A stretch of 14,950 nt of DNA from Desulfurellales bacterium (lineage in GTDB: Bacteria; Campylobacterota_A; Desulfurellia; Desulfurellales; Hippeaceae). A model generated the notes under the pieces. That model was given only the letters and a program-made list of their open reading frames with translations, was not told the DNA's origin and made no database searches. The stretch lies in NCBI GenBank assembly GCA_027064405.1, contig JAMOPP010000054.1, forward strand, positions 1 to 14,950. Direction: 5' to 3'. Made by a program: the position numbers and the translations under genes. How positions within the stretch are numbered: the stretch's first letter is position 1; every line of letters starts with the position of its first letter. Below are positions 5,660 to 14,206 of this stretch, in pieces.

Positions 5660-5776
5660 ATGAAAAAGTTGATTTTTTTTGTAATTTTTACGGTTTTTTG
5701 CATCTCTTTATACGGATGCGGTCACAAGACCAACATAGTGCCTCCTAAAGACACAATATATTTAAATAATTTATAG
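5660..5776 (+). CDS. 38-residue LptM-like outer-membrane lipoprotein
   Basis: ATG at 5660, TAG at 5774-5776. The signal peptide MKKLIFFVIFTVFCISLYGC is basic then hydrophobic, with a lipobox LYGC and the lipidated Cys at position 20. The mature part begins CGHKTNIVPPKD, resembling the CGxKGPLYxPP start of LptM (YifL), the small lipoprotein that in Escherichia coli assists maturation of the LPS transporter LptD. The match is short: Cys-Gly, Lys two residues on, and Pro-Pro at the right distance. Signal peptidase II processing and Gly at +2 would favour the outer membrane. It stands 11 bases before nadB, with the nadB Shine-Dalgarno right after its stop, so the two are probably cotranscribed. 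It is easily missed because of its size. If correct, the organism is didermic. Confidence 0.7.
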   Translation: MKKLIFFVIFTVFCISLYGCGHKTNIVPPKDTIYLNNL

Positions 5777-5787
5777 AGAGGGTTAAA

Positions 5788-7347
5788 ATGAGTAAACCTA
5801 TAATTGTAGTAGGCAGTGGTGTGGCCGGATTAAGAGCAGCCATAGAACTTTTGGAAAATGGACAGTTGGTTTATCTTTTCACCAAAGATGAAATATCTAT
5901 GAGTAATACCGATAAGGCACAGGGCGGTATAGCCGTCGTTTTAAAAAAAGGCGATACGATTGAGAGTCATATAGAAGATACGCTTGTAGCCGGTGCCGGC
6001 TTATGTAGAAAGGATTCTGTAGAAGTGCTTGCAAAAGAGGGACCGCAGAGGGTAACTGAACTTATAGAATGGGGAGCAAATTTTGATAAAAACAGCGACG
6101 GTGAACTTGATTTTACAAAAGAGGCGGCTCACTCTACAAACAGAATACTTCATGCACTTGGAGATGCCACAGGACACGAGATAGAGCGGGCTCTAATAGA
6201 AAAAGTAAAAACATACAGCAACCTTAAAATATTTACCAACAGGATTATCGTCAATATATTAACCGATAATAATAGAGTTTACGGAGCTGAGTTTTTAAAT
6301 AAACAGGAAAAAAAGTATGAAACATTTGAAACCGATGCCATAATTCTAACAAGCGGAGGATATGCTGCAATATACAAAAACACAACTAATCCGTCTGTCA
6401 CAACGGGGGACGGCATAGCTACAGCATTTTTGGCAGGCGCAACATTGGAAGATATGGAATTTGTTCAATTTCACCCCACAGCTTTAAAAAAGTATAACGC
6501 TCCTCAATTTTTACTCAGTGAGTCTATGAGAGGTGAAGGAGCTGTTTTAATTAATGACAAAGATGAAAGGTTTATGGAGAAATATCACAGGCTTAAGGAA
6601 CTTGCTCCAAGGGATATAGTTGCACGCTCTATTATTTTTGAGATGAAAGAGCGGTCTATAGAAAAGGTTTATCTTGACGCTACGCCTATGGGAAGTGATT
6701 TTATTAAAAAAAGGTTTCCCAGCATTTATAAAGAGTGTCTAAAATACGGACTTGATATATCAAAAGAGGCTATCCCGATTGCGCCTGCCGCTCATTACAC
6801 AATGGGCGGAATTAAAACGGATATAGACTCAAAAACTGATGTTGATGGACTTTTTGCAGCCGGTGAAGTAGCCTGCAACGGTGTACATGGCGCTAACAGA
6901 TTAGCAAGCAACTCAATGCTTGAGGGATTGGTATTTGGTAAAAGAGCAGCCGTATCGGCAATAAATTATACGAAAAACAGCCTAAAATCGAGTTTTAAAC
7001 CTGAACAGACCCAAGACATAGCAAAATGTAACAAAAAGTTATGCGTAGAAACAGTGGATAAAATCAAAGAGAAACTTTGGCAAAAACTCGGCGTAGTGAG
7101 AAAAATGAGCGATATGGAAGATATGCTTGATTGCGCAAGCGGTACATTTATAAAAAACAATAAAAAATATGATGCCGAAGAAGGTATTGAGTTAAGAAAT
7201 ATTTCCCTGCTTTCCGTTATTATAGCGTATTCCGGCATAGAAAGGAAAGGGAGTGCAGGAGCTCATTACTGTATTGATACACCGCATTCTTATGGTGTTA
7301 AACGGCATATATCGGTTAATAAAAAGGACTTATCGGATATATTTTAA
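5788..7347 (+). CDS. nadB: L-aspartate oxidase
   Basis: Flavoenzyme oxidising L-aspartate to iminoaspartate, the first step of de novo NAD synthesis (quinolinate is then made by NadA). It has 519 residues, the normal size. The FAD-binding GSGVAG lies at 9-14. The succinate dehydrogenase/fumarate reductase-type flavoprotein signatures are present: AQGGIA, HSTNRILHALGDATG, EFVQFHPTAL, SEAMRGEGA-like SESMRGEGA, LAPRDIVARSI (R275, D276), AHYTMGGI and the C-terminal FAD motif HGANRLASNSMLEG. NadB rather than SdhA/FrdA is favoured by length and by the short NadB-type C-terminal domain. The Shine-Dalgarno GAGAGGG supports ATG 5788. No nadA or nadC is in the window; the next gene, rnc, begins 3 bases after the stop. 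Confidence 0.93.
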   Translation: MSKPIIVVGSGVAGLRAAIELLENGQLVYLFTKDEISMSNTDKAQGGIAVVLKKGDTIESHIEDTLVAGAGLCRKDSVEVLAKEGPQRVTELIEWGANFDKNSDGELDFTKEAAHSTNRILHALGDATGHEIERALIEKVKTYSNLKIFTNRIIVNILTDNNRVYGAEFLNKQEKKYETFETDAIILTSGGYAAIYKNTTNPSVTTGDGIATAFLAGATLEDMEFVQFHPTALKKYNAPQFLLSESMRGEGAVLINDKDERFMEKYHRLKELAPRDIVARSIIFEMKERSIEKVYLDATPMGSDFIKKRFPSIYKECLKYGLDISKEAIPIAPAAHYTMGGIKTDIDSKTDVDGLFAAGEVACNGVHGANRLASNSMLEGLVFGKRAAVSAINYTKNSLKSSFKPEQTQDIAKCNKKLCVETVDKIKEKLWQKLGVVRKMSDMEDMLDCASGTFIKNNKKYDAEEGIELRNISLLSVIIAYSGIERKGSAGAHYCIDTPHSYGVKRHISVNKKDLSDIF

Positions 7348-7350
7348 ACA

Positions 7351-8028
7351 ATGTTAGAATTTCAGGACAGGTTGGGCTATAAATTTAAAAACGAACAGCT
7401 CTTAAAAAAGGCATTGACACATAAATCGTGCACAAAAAATAAACAGGACTCTAATGAGAGACTTGAGTTTTTAGGAGATGCCGTACTTGAACTTGTTGTA
7501 ACAGAATATATGGTGCTAAAATATAAAGGTATAGATGAAGGAAAACTTTCAAAGATTAGGGCTGCATCTGTCAATACGAAGACTTTATCCTTAATATCCA
7601 AAAACTTAGAGGTTTACAAATATTTATCTGTAGGTCCAAGCGAGCGAAAAGAGGGCATTGTACATAACAATAGTATTTTAGAAGACACATTTGAGGCTCT
7701 GATTGGCGCCGTATATTTGGATGGAGGATTTGAAAATGCAAAAAAGGTTATATCCAAACATCTTTTCTATATGATTGATAAAACCACAAGGGAAGATAAG
7801 ATTATTGACCATAAAACATACCTTCAGGAATTTACACAAAAACACTTTGCCTGTCTACCAACTTACAAAATTATCAAAGAAGAAGGCGAGGAACATAACA
7901 AGATTTTTTATTGCGAGGTTTTTATAGAATTGAAAAGTTACGGTATAGGAATTGGAAAAAGCAAAAAAGAAGCGGAAAAAGAAGCCGCAAAAAAAGCAAT
8001 AAAATGTTTGGTGAAAAATAATGTTTAA
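7351..8028 (+). CDS. rnc: Ribonuclease III
   Basis: Endonuclease for double-stranded RNA, processing rRNA precursors and some mRNAs. 225 residues, the usual length. The catalytic signature NERLEFLGDAVLEL carries E36, E39 and D43. The second acidic pair is in SILEDTFEALIGAVYLDGG (D112, E115). The metal-binding set is thus complete. A double-stranded RNA-binding domain occupies about 154-222 (DHKTYLQEFTQ ... GIGKSKKEAEKEAAKKAI). ATG 7351 is only weakly preceded by a Shine-Dalgarno (GGAT); translation is probably coupled to nadB. The 3' end overlaps era by 8 bases, and rnc-era adjacency is common in bacteria. Confidence 0.95.
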   Translation: MLEFQDRLGYKFKNEQLLKKALTHKSCTKNKQDSNERLEFLGDAVLELVVTEYMVLKYKGIDEGKLSKIRAASVNTKTLSLISKNLEVYKYLSVGPSERKEGIVHNNSILEDTFEALIGAVYLDGGFENAKKVISKHLFYMIDKTTREDKIIDHKTYLQEFTQKHFACLPTYKIIKEEGEEHNKIFYCEVFIELKSYGIGIGKSKKEAEKEAAKKAIKCLVKNNV

Positions 8029-8914
8029 ATCAGGATTTGCTACAATTATAGGCAAGCCGAATGTTGGAAAATCCACACTCATAAATCTTCTAATAGGAGA
8101 AAAACTTGCCATAACATCCTATAAGCCACAAGCCACAAGAAAGACTGTTTTCGGTATTTTAAACTCAGACGAATATCAAATTATTTTTATAGATACACCC
8201 GGCATTCATATTTCAAACAAGAGACTTGATAGTGTAATGGGCAGCTACATCGATAAAGCTCTGGATGATTTTGATGTGGCAATTGTTTTGACAGACAATC
8301 AAGGCATTATAGACGAGCAGTTAGAGTTTTATTTAAACAAAATAAAGGAAAAAAATAAAAAAGCAATACTTATTATTAATAAAATCGATTTGATGACAAA
8401 AGAAAAAATAAAAGAAATAAAAGAACTCTTTGCATCAAAATTGGATTTTAAAGACATAATAGAAACATCACTAACAAATTCTAAAGATGCACGCAAAACT
8501 ATTATAACATCCGTCTTGAATTGTCTCAATGAAGGTCCCAAATACTATGAAGACGACATAATAAGCACGGAAACGGAAAGATTTATAGTATCGGAAATCA
8601 TAAGAGAAAAAATTATGAATTCTATAGCCAAGGAGATTCCCTATCATATTGCTGTTGTAGTTGATGAAATGAAATACAGAAAAGAAAAAGATTTGCACTA
8701 CATAAAGGCGAATATTATAGTTGAAAGAAGGTCGCATAAAATGATAGTTATAGGTGAAAGAGGTAAAATGATTAAGGAAATAGGTCGCCTTGCGCGAATG
8801 GATTTGGAAAATTTTCTAAAGACAAAGGTGTTTTTGGATCTTTGGGTAAAAATTAGGGAAGGTTGGACAAAAAAAGAAATGCTAATAAAAGAATACATCA
8901 ATCCGAAGTATTAA
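8021..8914 (+). CDS. era: GTPase Era
   Basis: Essential GTPase that binds 16S rRNA near its 3' end during 30S subunit maturation. 297 residues. G1 is GKPNVGKST (11-19), G2 includes the TRKT stretch, G3 is DTPG (58-61) and G4 NKID (120-123). The C-terminal KH domain carries ERRSHKMIVIGERGKMIKEIG, with the GxxGxxIKxIG loop at 245-255. The usual G5 SAL is replaced by SLT (ETSLTNSKDA), a mild oddity. Start ATG 8021 lies within the last codons of rnc (8-base overlap) with a weak GGTG upstream, implying translational coupling. Confidence 0.95.
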   Translation: MFKSGFATIIGKPNVGKSTLINLLIGEKLAITSYKPQATRKTVFGILNSDEYQIIFIDTPGIHISNKRLDSVMGSYIDKALDDFDVAIVLTDNQGIIDEQLEFYLNKIKEKNKKAILIINKIDLMTKEKIKEIKELFASKLDFKDIIETSLTNSKDARKTIITSVLNCLNEGPKYYEDDIISTETERFIVSEIIREKIMNSIAKEIPYHIAVVVDEMKYRKEKDLHYIKANIIVERRSHKMIVIGERGKMIKEIGRLARMDLENFLKTKVFLDLWVKIREGWTKKEMLIKEYINPKY

Positions 8915-8915
8915 A

Positions 8916-10286
8916 ATGCAGGAAAAACACAACAATACTCAGATACTCGTTCAAACTATAAGAAAGTTTATAAGAAAAGATGCTATATTAAATGTTACAA
9001 ATATAATAAAAAAACTGCATCCTGCAGATATAGCAAAAATTACTCAAAACTTAGCTCCCGACGAAAGAATTATTCTTATAAAATCCATTACAGACACGAA
9101 GCTAAAGGCATCTTCCATAGAACATATGGATGATTATTCTATGGCTGCAAGAATTTTAGAAACGCTTGACCCTCAAGAATCAGCCGAAATATTGAAGAAT
9201 ATTTCAATGTATAAGGCTGCTGACATATTTGACGAACTTGAGGAAGATGCAGCTGAAAATATTGACAATTTCTTAGATAATAAATTCAAAGAAGATATGT
9301 CTGCCCTACTGAAATATCCTGAAGATACGGCAGGCGGAATAATGAATCCTGACTTCTTTGCAATAAACAAAGATTTAACCGTTGAAGAAGCAATAGAATT
9401 AATACGCAAAGCAAGTAAAGAGAAAAAAATTATCTATGTTTATGTAATAGACAAGCATCACCATTTTATAGGAACCGTGACTTTAAGAGCCCTTATAACG
9501 GCAGATAAGAATAAAAAAATAGAATCCATAACAAATACAAATGCAATATCCGTAAGAACAACAATGGACCAGGAAGAGGTTGCAAAGATAGTGGAGAAAT
9601 ACGATTTACTCTCTATTCCCGTTACTGACAACAAAAACAGACTCGTAGGTATAATTAATGTTGACGATATTATAGATGTTATTAGAGAAGAAACTACAGA
9701 GGATATATATAAACTTGCAGGTACTTCCGAGGAAGAAATGGACGAAACAGGCGTATTTAATATAATTAAATACAGGGCACCGTGGCTTCTCCTAAGTCTT
9801 CTCGGTGAAGCGGTTTCAGGAACCGTATTAAAATCATTTGACGGAACCTTAAAAACCGCCATATCTCTTTCTTTTTTTATGCCCCTTATTATGGCACTCG
9901 GGGGTAATACGGGACAGCAGTCACAGACCATTGTTGTCCGCGGTCTCGCAATAGGTAAATTTGACGAAAGCGGTATTGGTATGATACTTAAAAAGCAACT
10001 TAAAACAGCTATATCCATAGGTTTTTTATTCTCAATATTTGGGTTCATTTTGGCATTTTTATTTCAACACAGCATCAATTTGGCGTGCGTAGTCGCATTG
10101 TCACTTATGATTTCTATGTTTACATCAACAATGGTTGGTGCGCTTTTGCCTGTTGGGCTAAAAAAGTTAAATATTGACCCGGCGGTTGCCGCATCGCCTT
10201 TCATATCAGCCATGAGCGACATATTGGGGCTTTTTATATATTTATCAATCGCCACCGTTACAATTAAATACTTAGGAGCTTTTTGA
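8916..10286 (+). CDS. mgtE: Magnesium transporter MgtE
   Basis: Inner-membrane Mg2+ channel, 456 residues, normal for the family. A helical MgtE N-domain (about 10-125, with LHPADIAKI and LDPQESAEIL) comes first. Two CBS domains follow (about 135-255, starting TAGGIMNPDFFAI), and then a linker plug helix. The C-terminal pore domain has five membrane segments (about 285-455), containing GGNTGQQSQTIVVRGLA and NIDPAVAASPF. D435 in SDILG corresponds to the selectivity-filter Asp of Thermus MgtE. Mg2+ bound between N and CBS domains closes the channel, so control is largely at protein level. No M-box-like leader is possible here because the gap after era is a single base. It is embedded in the era-glmM operon and overlaps glmM by one base. 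Confidence 0.93.
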   Translation: MQEKHNNTQILVQTIRKFIRKDAILNVTNIIKKLHPADIAKITQNLAPDERIILIKSITDTKLKASSIEHMDDYSMAARILETLDPQESAEILKNISMYKAADIFDELEEDAAENIDNFLDNKFKEDMSALLKYPEDTAGGIMNPDFFAINKDLTVEEAIELIRKASKEKKIIYVYVIDKHHHFIGTVTLRALITADKNKKIESITNTNAISVRTTMDQEEVAKIVEKYDLLSIPVTDNKNRLVGIINVDDIIDVIREETTEDIYKLAGTSEEEMDETGVFNIIKYRAPWLLLSLLGEAVSGTVLKSFDGTLKTAISLSFFMPLIMALGGNTGQQSQTIVVRGLAIGKFDESGIGMILKKQLKTAISIGFLFSIFGFILAFLFQHSINLACVVALSLMISMFTSTMVGALLPVGLKKLNIDPAVAASPFISAMSDILGLFIYLSIATVTIKYLGAF

Positions 10287-11635
10287 TGAATCTATTTGGT
10301 ACAGACGGAGTTAGAGGAAAAGCCAACACCTATCCTATGGTAGGAGATTTGGCTTATAAATTAGGAAAAGCTTTGGTTTATGCACTTGGAAACAAATCCA
10401 ATAAAAGGAAAAAAATTATAATAGGAAAAGACACGAGACTCTCAGGTTATATGCTTGAATTTGCCCTTACAAGCGGTGCTGTTTCTATGGGTGCTGATGC
10501 TTATCTTGTCGGACCTATGCCTACTCCGGCAATAGCATTTTTAGTAAGAAGTATGCGTGCCGATGCCGGTGTAGTTATTTCCGCAAGTCACAACCCCTTC
10601 TACGATAACGGTATCAAAATTTTTTCAAGCAAAGGATTAAAGCTTGATAATGCAACGGAAAAATTAATAGAAGATTACACCTTGAACGATAAATTAAAAA
10701 ACAAGGGTGTTGTAGGAGACGAATTGGGGAGGGCTCATAGAATTCGTGATACGCTCGGAAGATATATAGTATTTGCGAAGGATACACTGCCCTACAGCGA
10801 CACTCTTGAAGGTTTAAGGGTTGTTTTGGATTGTGCAAACGGCGCAACATATAAAGTTGCACCTATGATATTTGAAGAACTCGGAGCAGAGGTGATAGCA
10901 ATAAACAATAAACCGAACGGGAAGAATATTAACGACAAATGTGGTTCGACATACCCTAATGCTATAGTTGAAGCAAGTAAATTATACAGGGCAGATGTTG
11001 GAATAGCATTTGACGGGGACGGCGATAGGGTTATTATGGTTGATGAAAAACAGAAAATAGTTGACGGTGACAAAATACTTGCCATACTTGCAAAAGATAT
11101 GAAAGAAAAAGGTGTTTTGAAAAACAACTCTGTGGTCGGCACTGTAATGACCAATTTCGGACTTGAACAATTTTTACGTAAGGAGGGCATAACTCTTGAA
11201 AGGGTTGCAGTAGGAGACAAAAATATTGTTCAAAGAATGTTGGATAAAGATTACAATCTTGGAGGAGAGCAATCCGGACATATAATTCTATCTGATTTTA
11301 ATACAACCGGCGATGGAATTATTACATCCCTTGCAGTCTTATCCGTTTTAAAGAAAAAAAATGCAAAACTGTCTGAATTGTTAAATAATTTTTACAAAAC
11401 ACCCGAAAAAACCTTAAACATAAAAGTAAAAGAAAAACCTCCTATCGAAGAAATTAGGGAAATACAAGATTCAATAAAGAAAGCCAGAGAAATCTTAAAT
11501 AATCAGGGCAGAATTGTTGTGAGATATTCAGGCACCGAGCCCCTCTTGAGAATCACCATAGAATCCGATGATGTTCAAAATATAGACAGTTGTATCAATC
11601 TTGTCTCAGAAGCCGTAAAAAAGAATTTAACATAA
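10286..11635 (+). CDS. glmM: Phosphoglucosamine mutase
   Basis: Converts glucosamine-6-phosphate to glucosamine-1-phosphate for UDP-GlcNAc, feeding peptidoglycan and LPS. 449 residues from ATG 10286. This start is preferred because it gives the family N-terminus MNLFGTDGVRG and puts AGGAG (10274-10278) 7 bases upstream; an in-frame TTG three bases earlier is the alternative. The ATG overlaps the mgtE stop in TGATG. The phosphoserine loop ISASHNPFYDNGIK has its active Ser at 101. The Mg2+ loop DGDGDR has D243, D245 and D247, and the C-terminal phosphate-binding loop is RYSGTEPLLRI. All expected catalytic residues are present. Activation by serine phosphorylation is known for the family. Confidence 0.95.
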   Translation: MNLFGTDGVRGKANTYPMVGDLAYKLGKALVYALGNKSNKRKKIIIGKDTRLSGYMLEFALTSGAVSMGADAYLVGPMPTPAIAFLVRSMRADAGVVISASHNPFYDNGIKIFSSKGLKLDNATEKLIEDYTLNDKLKNKGVVGDELGRAHRIRDTLGRYIVFAKDTLPYSDTLEGLRVVLDCANGATYKVAPMIFEELGAEVIAINNKPNGKNINDKCGSTYPNAIVEASKLYRADVGIAFDGDGDRVIMVDEKQKIVDGDKILAILAKDMKEKGVLKNNSVVGTVMTNFGLEQFLRKEGITLERVAVGDKNIVQRMLDKDYNLGGEQSGHIILSDFNTTGDGIITSLAVLSVLKKKNAKLSELLNNFYKTPEKTLNIKVKEKPPIEEIREIQDSIKKAREILNNQGRIVVRYSGTEPLLRITIESDDVQNIDSCINLVSEAVKKNLT

Positions 11636-11645
11636 AGGGGATAGT

Positions 11646-13289
11646 ATGATTAAAAAATATATCTTTATAACCGGCGGTGTTGTATCATCGCTTGGCAAAG
11701 GAATAACAAGTTCGTCGCTTGCATACCTGCTTATGTCACATGGACTTAGAGTATCTATGGTTAAAATAGACCCATACATAAATGTTGATCCGGGTACTAT
11801 GAATCCATACCAGCATGGCGAAGTTTATGTTTTGGACGACGGCTCTGAAACGGACTTGGATTTAGGTCATTATGAAAGATTCGCAGATTTAAAACTCTCC
11901 AAAAAAAATAATTTTACAACAGGACAGGTTTACTTTACAGTTATAAACAAAGAAAGAAGAGGGGATTATCTTGGCAACACTGTGCAGGTTATTCCACACA
12001 TAACAAATGAAATTAAAAAACGCATAAAAGAAGCCGGAAAAGATAAAGATATACTAATAGTTGAGATAGGCGGAACAATCGGAGATATTGAGGGTCTTCC
12101 GTTTTTAGAATCAATAAGACAGATGAGATACGATGTCGGAAGAGAAAATTGCCTATACATACACTTAACACTTGTTCCATATATTAAAGCTGCAGGAGAA
12201 TTAAAGACGAAACCTACACAGCATAGCGTAAAAGAACTGCAATCAATAGGAATTTCTCCGAATATAATAGTATGCAGAAGTGAACGCCACATAACAAATA
12301 GTATGAAAGAAAAAATTGCAATGTTCTGCAATGTGGACAAAAAATCCGTAATAAGTGCTTTGGATGTTGATACGGTTTATGAAATTCCTCTAAAATTTCA
12401 CAAAGAAGGATTTGATAATCTCGTCATAGAAAAATTAAACTTAAAACCCAAAAAAGAAATTGATTTATCCGACTGGACAAAGATGGTTGATTCCATAAAA
12501 AAACCTAAAGATAAGGTAAAAATTGCATTTGTAGGGAAATATATAGAGCTTAAAGAATCCTACAAAAGCTTAATAGAATCTTTCATACATTCCGGAGCAT
12601 CTTTAAACTTAAAGGTTGAACTTCAATGGATAGAATCGGAAGAGCTTGAAAAAGAAGATTACGCCGAACTTCTTAAAAATAGCGACGGCATACTTGTTCC
12701 TGGAGGTTTTGGTACAAGGGGAATTGAAGGAAAAATAAATGCCGTAAAGTATGCAAGAGAAAACAATATCCCGTTTTTAGGAATCTGTCTTGGAATGCAG
12801 ATGGCCGTCATTGAGTTTGCGCGAAATGTCTTAAATATAAAGGATGCGGATTCAGAAGAATTTGCATCAACATCAAAAAATCATGTTATACATCTTGCCA
12901 AAAAATGGAACAAAGACGGAAAAATAGTTTTAAGAGATGAAAGCTCGGAAAAAGGCGGAACTATGAGGCTTGGCGCATATCCTTGTTCTATAAAAAAGGG
13001 CTCATTGGCACACTCTATATACAAAAAAGATTTAATCAGCGAAAGGCATAGACATAGATATGAATTTAACAATAAATACGAAAGTGTATTTACTTCAAAT
13101 GGGTTTGATATAAGTGGAACAAGCCCTGATAAAGAATTTGTGGAGATAGTTGAAATAAAAAATCATCCCTTTTTTATCGGAGTTCAGTTTCACCCTGAAT
13201 TTAAATCAAGGCCACTAAAGCCACATCCGATACTTAAAGCGTTTGTTGAAAAAAGTTATGAATCAAAAAGAACTAAAACAAGAGATTGA
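11646..13289 (+). CDS. pyrG: CTP synthase
   Basis: Makes CTP from UTP, ATP and glutamine. 547 residues, normal length. The N-terminal synthetase domain starts YIFITGGVVSSLGKGI, with the P-loop-like GKGITSSSL and the DPYINVDPGTMNP and GGTIGDIE motifs. The class I glutamine amidotransferase domain (about 290-540) carries GICLGMQ with nucleophile C381, and the catalytic pair in VQFHPEF (H516, E518). A strong Shine-Dalgarno (AAAGGGGAT, about 11634-11642) precedes ATG 11646, unlike most genes of this block, so pyrG may be translated independently. Its 3' end overlaps the start of holA. Confidence 0.97.
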   Translation: MIKKYIFITGGVVSSLGKGITSSSLAYLLMSHGLRVSMVKIDPYINVDPGTMNPYQHGEVYVLDDGSETDLDLGHYERFADLKLSKKNNFTTGQVYFTVINKERRGDYLGNTVQVIPHITNEIKKRIKEAGKDKDILIVEIGGTIGDIEGLPFLESIRQMRYDVGRENCLYIHLTLVPYIKAAGELKTKPTQHSVKELQSIGISPNIIVCRSERHITNSMKEKIAMFCNVDKKSVISALDVDTVYEIPLKFHKEGFDNLVIEKLNLKPKKEIDLSDWTKMVDSIKKPKDKVKIAFVGKYIELKESYKSLIESFIHSGASLNLKVELQWIESEELEKEDYAELLKNSDGILVPGGFGTRGIEGKINAVKYARENNIPFLGICLGMQMAVIEFARNVLNIKDADSEEFASTSKNHVIHLAKKWNKDGKIVLRDESSEKGGTMRLGAYPCSIKKGSLAHSIYKKDLISERHRHRYEFNNKYESVFTSNGFDISGTSPDKEFVEIVEIKNHPFFIGVQFHPEFKSRPLKPHPILKAFVEKSYESKRTKTRD

Positions 13290-14172
13290 TGAAAATAATC
13301 TAAAGAGGTTATATATATTTTGCTCTGATGATTATTTCCTAAAGAAACTCTATTTAAAAAGAATATCCGATGGCTCTGAATTAAAAATAAAGACAGTGGA
13401 TATATACAATGAGGATGAGCTTTATAAAATAGAAAAATATGCTACATCAAAAGAGCTTTTCTCAAAAAACGAAAACAAAATCATACACGCCAAACTTCAT
13501 TTTACTCTGTCAAACATAAATATTAAGGAGAGCAAAGAAAATATAATAATTATAGACCCTATAGAATGTAAAAATGTAAAACATAAGAACATCGTTAAAT
13601 TTGCAAAACCAACCACCAATGAAATAATCAATTTTATTAGATATAAACTTAAAATATCAAAAAAACAGATGGACAATGTAGCTGCAAACAACATTATAGA
13701 CAATTTTTCAGATAAAGACACGGCATATTTAAACAACTTTCTTGATAAACTCCTTTTATACACCTATGAAAAAGAGAAAATAACTACAGATGATGTCTCA
13801 AAATGTATAATAAACTCACCAAAAAACAATATTTTTGAACTAATAAGGCATATTATTAAAAAGGATAAAGACAGTATATTTGATGATATAGACACTATTT
13901 TTCAAGATGTGCATCCTTCAATTTTTATATCCATTATGACTAACGAACTTCAAAAGGCTATAATCTGTGATTACTTGGACAAGGATAGTGCAACAAAACT
14001 TGGAATAAATTGCTACAAAAAATATATAAATATGAATAAAAATATAAACTACAAAAAACTTATTGATTTGGTAAACATACTTAGCGAATTGGATTTATTT
14101 TTAAAAAGTTCAAACGCAGGCGGCTTTAATGAAATGTTAAAATTAAAACTATTCGCCTGGATAAATAGTTAG
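13258..14172 (+). CDS. holA: DNA polymerase III delta subunit (HolA-like)
   Basis: 304 residues from ATG 13258. The N-terminus MNQKELKQEI ... LKRLYIFCSDDYFLKKLYLKRI matches the start of the clamp-loader delta subunit (usual form YLLxGxDxFLxxx). A middle domain with an SKKQMDNVAANNIIDNF helix and LNNFLDKLLLYT follows, then ITTDDVSKCI and a helical C-terminal domain (NIFELIRHIIKKDK ... LNILSELDLFLKSS-like), all in the order expected of delta. Delta opens the sliding clamp within the clamp loader. Sequence conservation in this family is low, hence moderate certainty. ATG 13258 is chosen because it gives the family N-terminus; an in-frame TTG lies five codons upstream. The gene starts inside pyrG (32-base overlap), implying coupled translation. 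It is strongly Lys/Asn/Ile-rich. Confidence 0.75.
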   Translation: MNQKELKQEIDENNLKRLYIFCSDDYFLKKLYLKRISDGSELKIKTVDIYNEDELYKIEKYATSKELFSKNENKIIHAKLHFTLSNINIKESKENIIIIDPIECKNVKHKNIVKFAKPTTNEIINFIRYKLKISKKQMDNVAANNIIDNFSDKDTAYLNNFLDKLLLYTYEKEKITTDDVSKCIINSPKNNIFELIRHIIKKDKDSIFDDIDTIFQDVHPSIFISIMTNELQKAIICDYLDKDSATKLGINCYKKYINMNKNINYKKLIDLVNILSELDLFLKSSNAGGFNEMLKLKLFAWINS

Positions 14173-14206
14173 CAGAAGAGTTAAAAAATCTTCCACATTT
14201 AAAAAA

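Noticed and set aside
8915..8915. Mg2+-responsive M-box riboswitch for mgtE
   Set aside because: There is only one base between era and mgtE, so no leader is available; any such control would have to lie far upstream and none was seen.
9458..10048. 196-codon open frame antisense to mgtE
   Set aside because: A Ser/Ile-rich shadow of a clearly conserved MgtE pore domain on the other strand; no SD or family resemblance.
10792..11220. 142-codon open frame antisense to glmM
   Set aside because: Shadow of the GlmM catalytic domain; low-complexity Ser/Pro/Thr composition and no initiation signals.
14173..14206. Bidirectional terminator between holA and the LivJ-type gene
   Set aside because: Only a GAAGA/TCTTC 5-bp stem with a 9-base A-rich loop is present, too weak to call.
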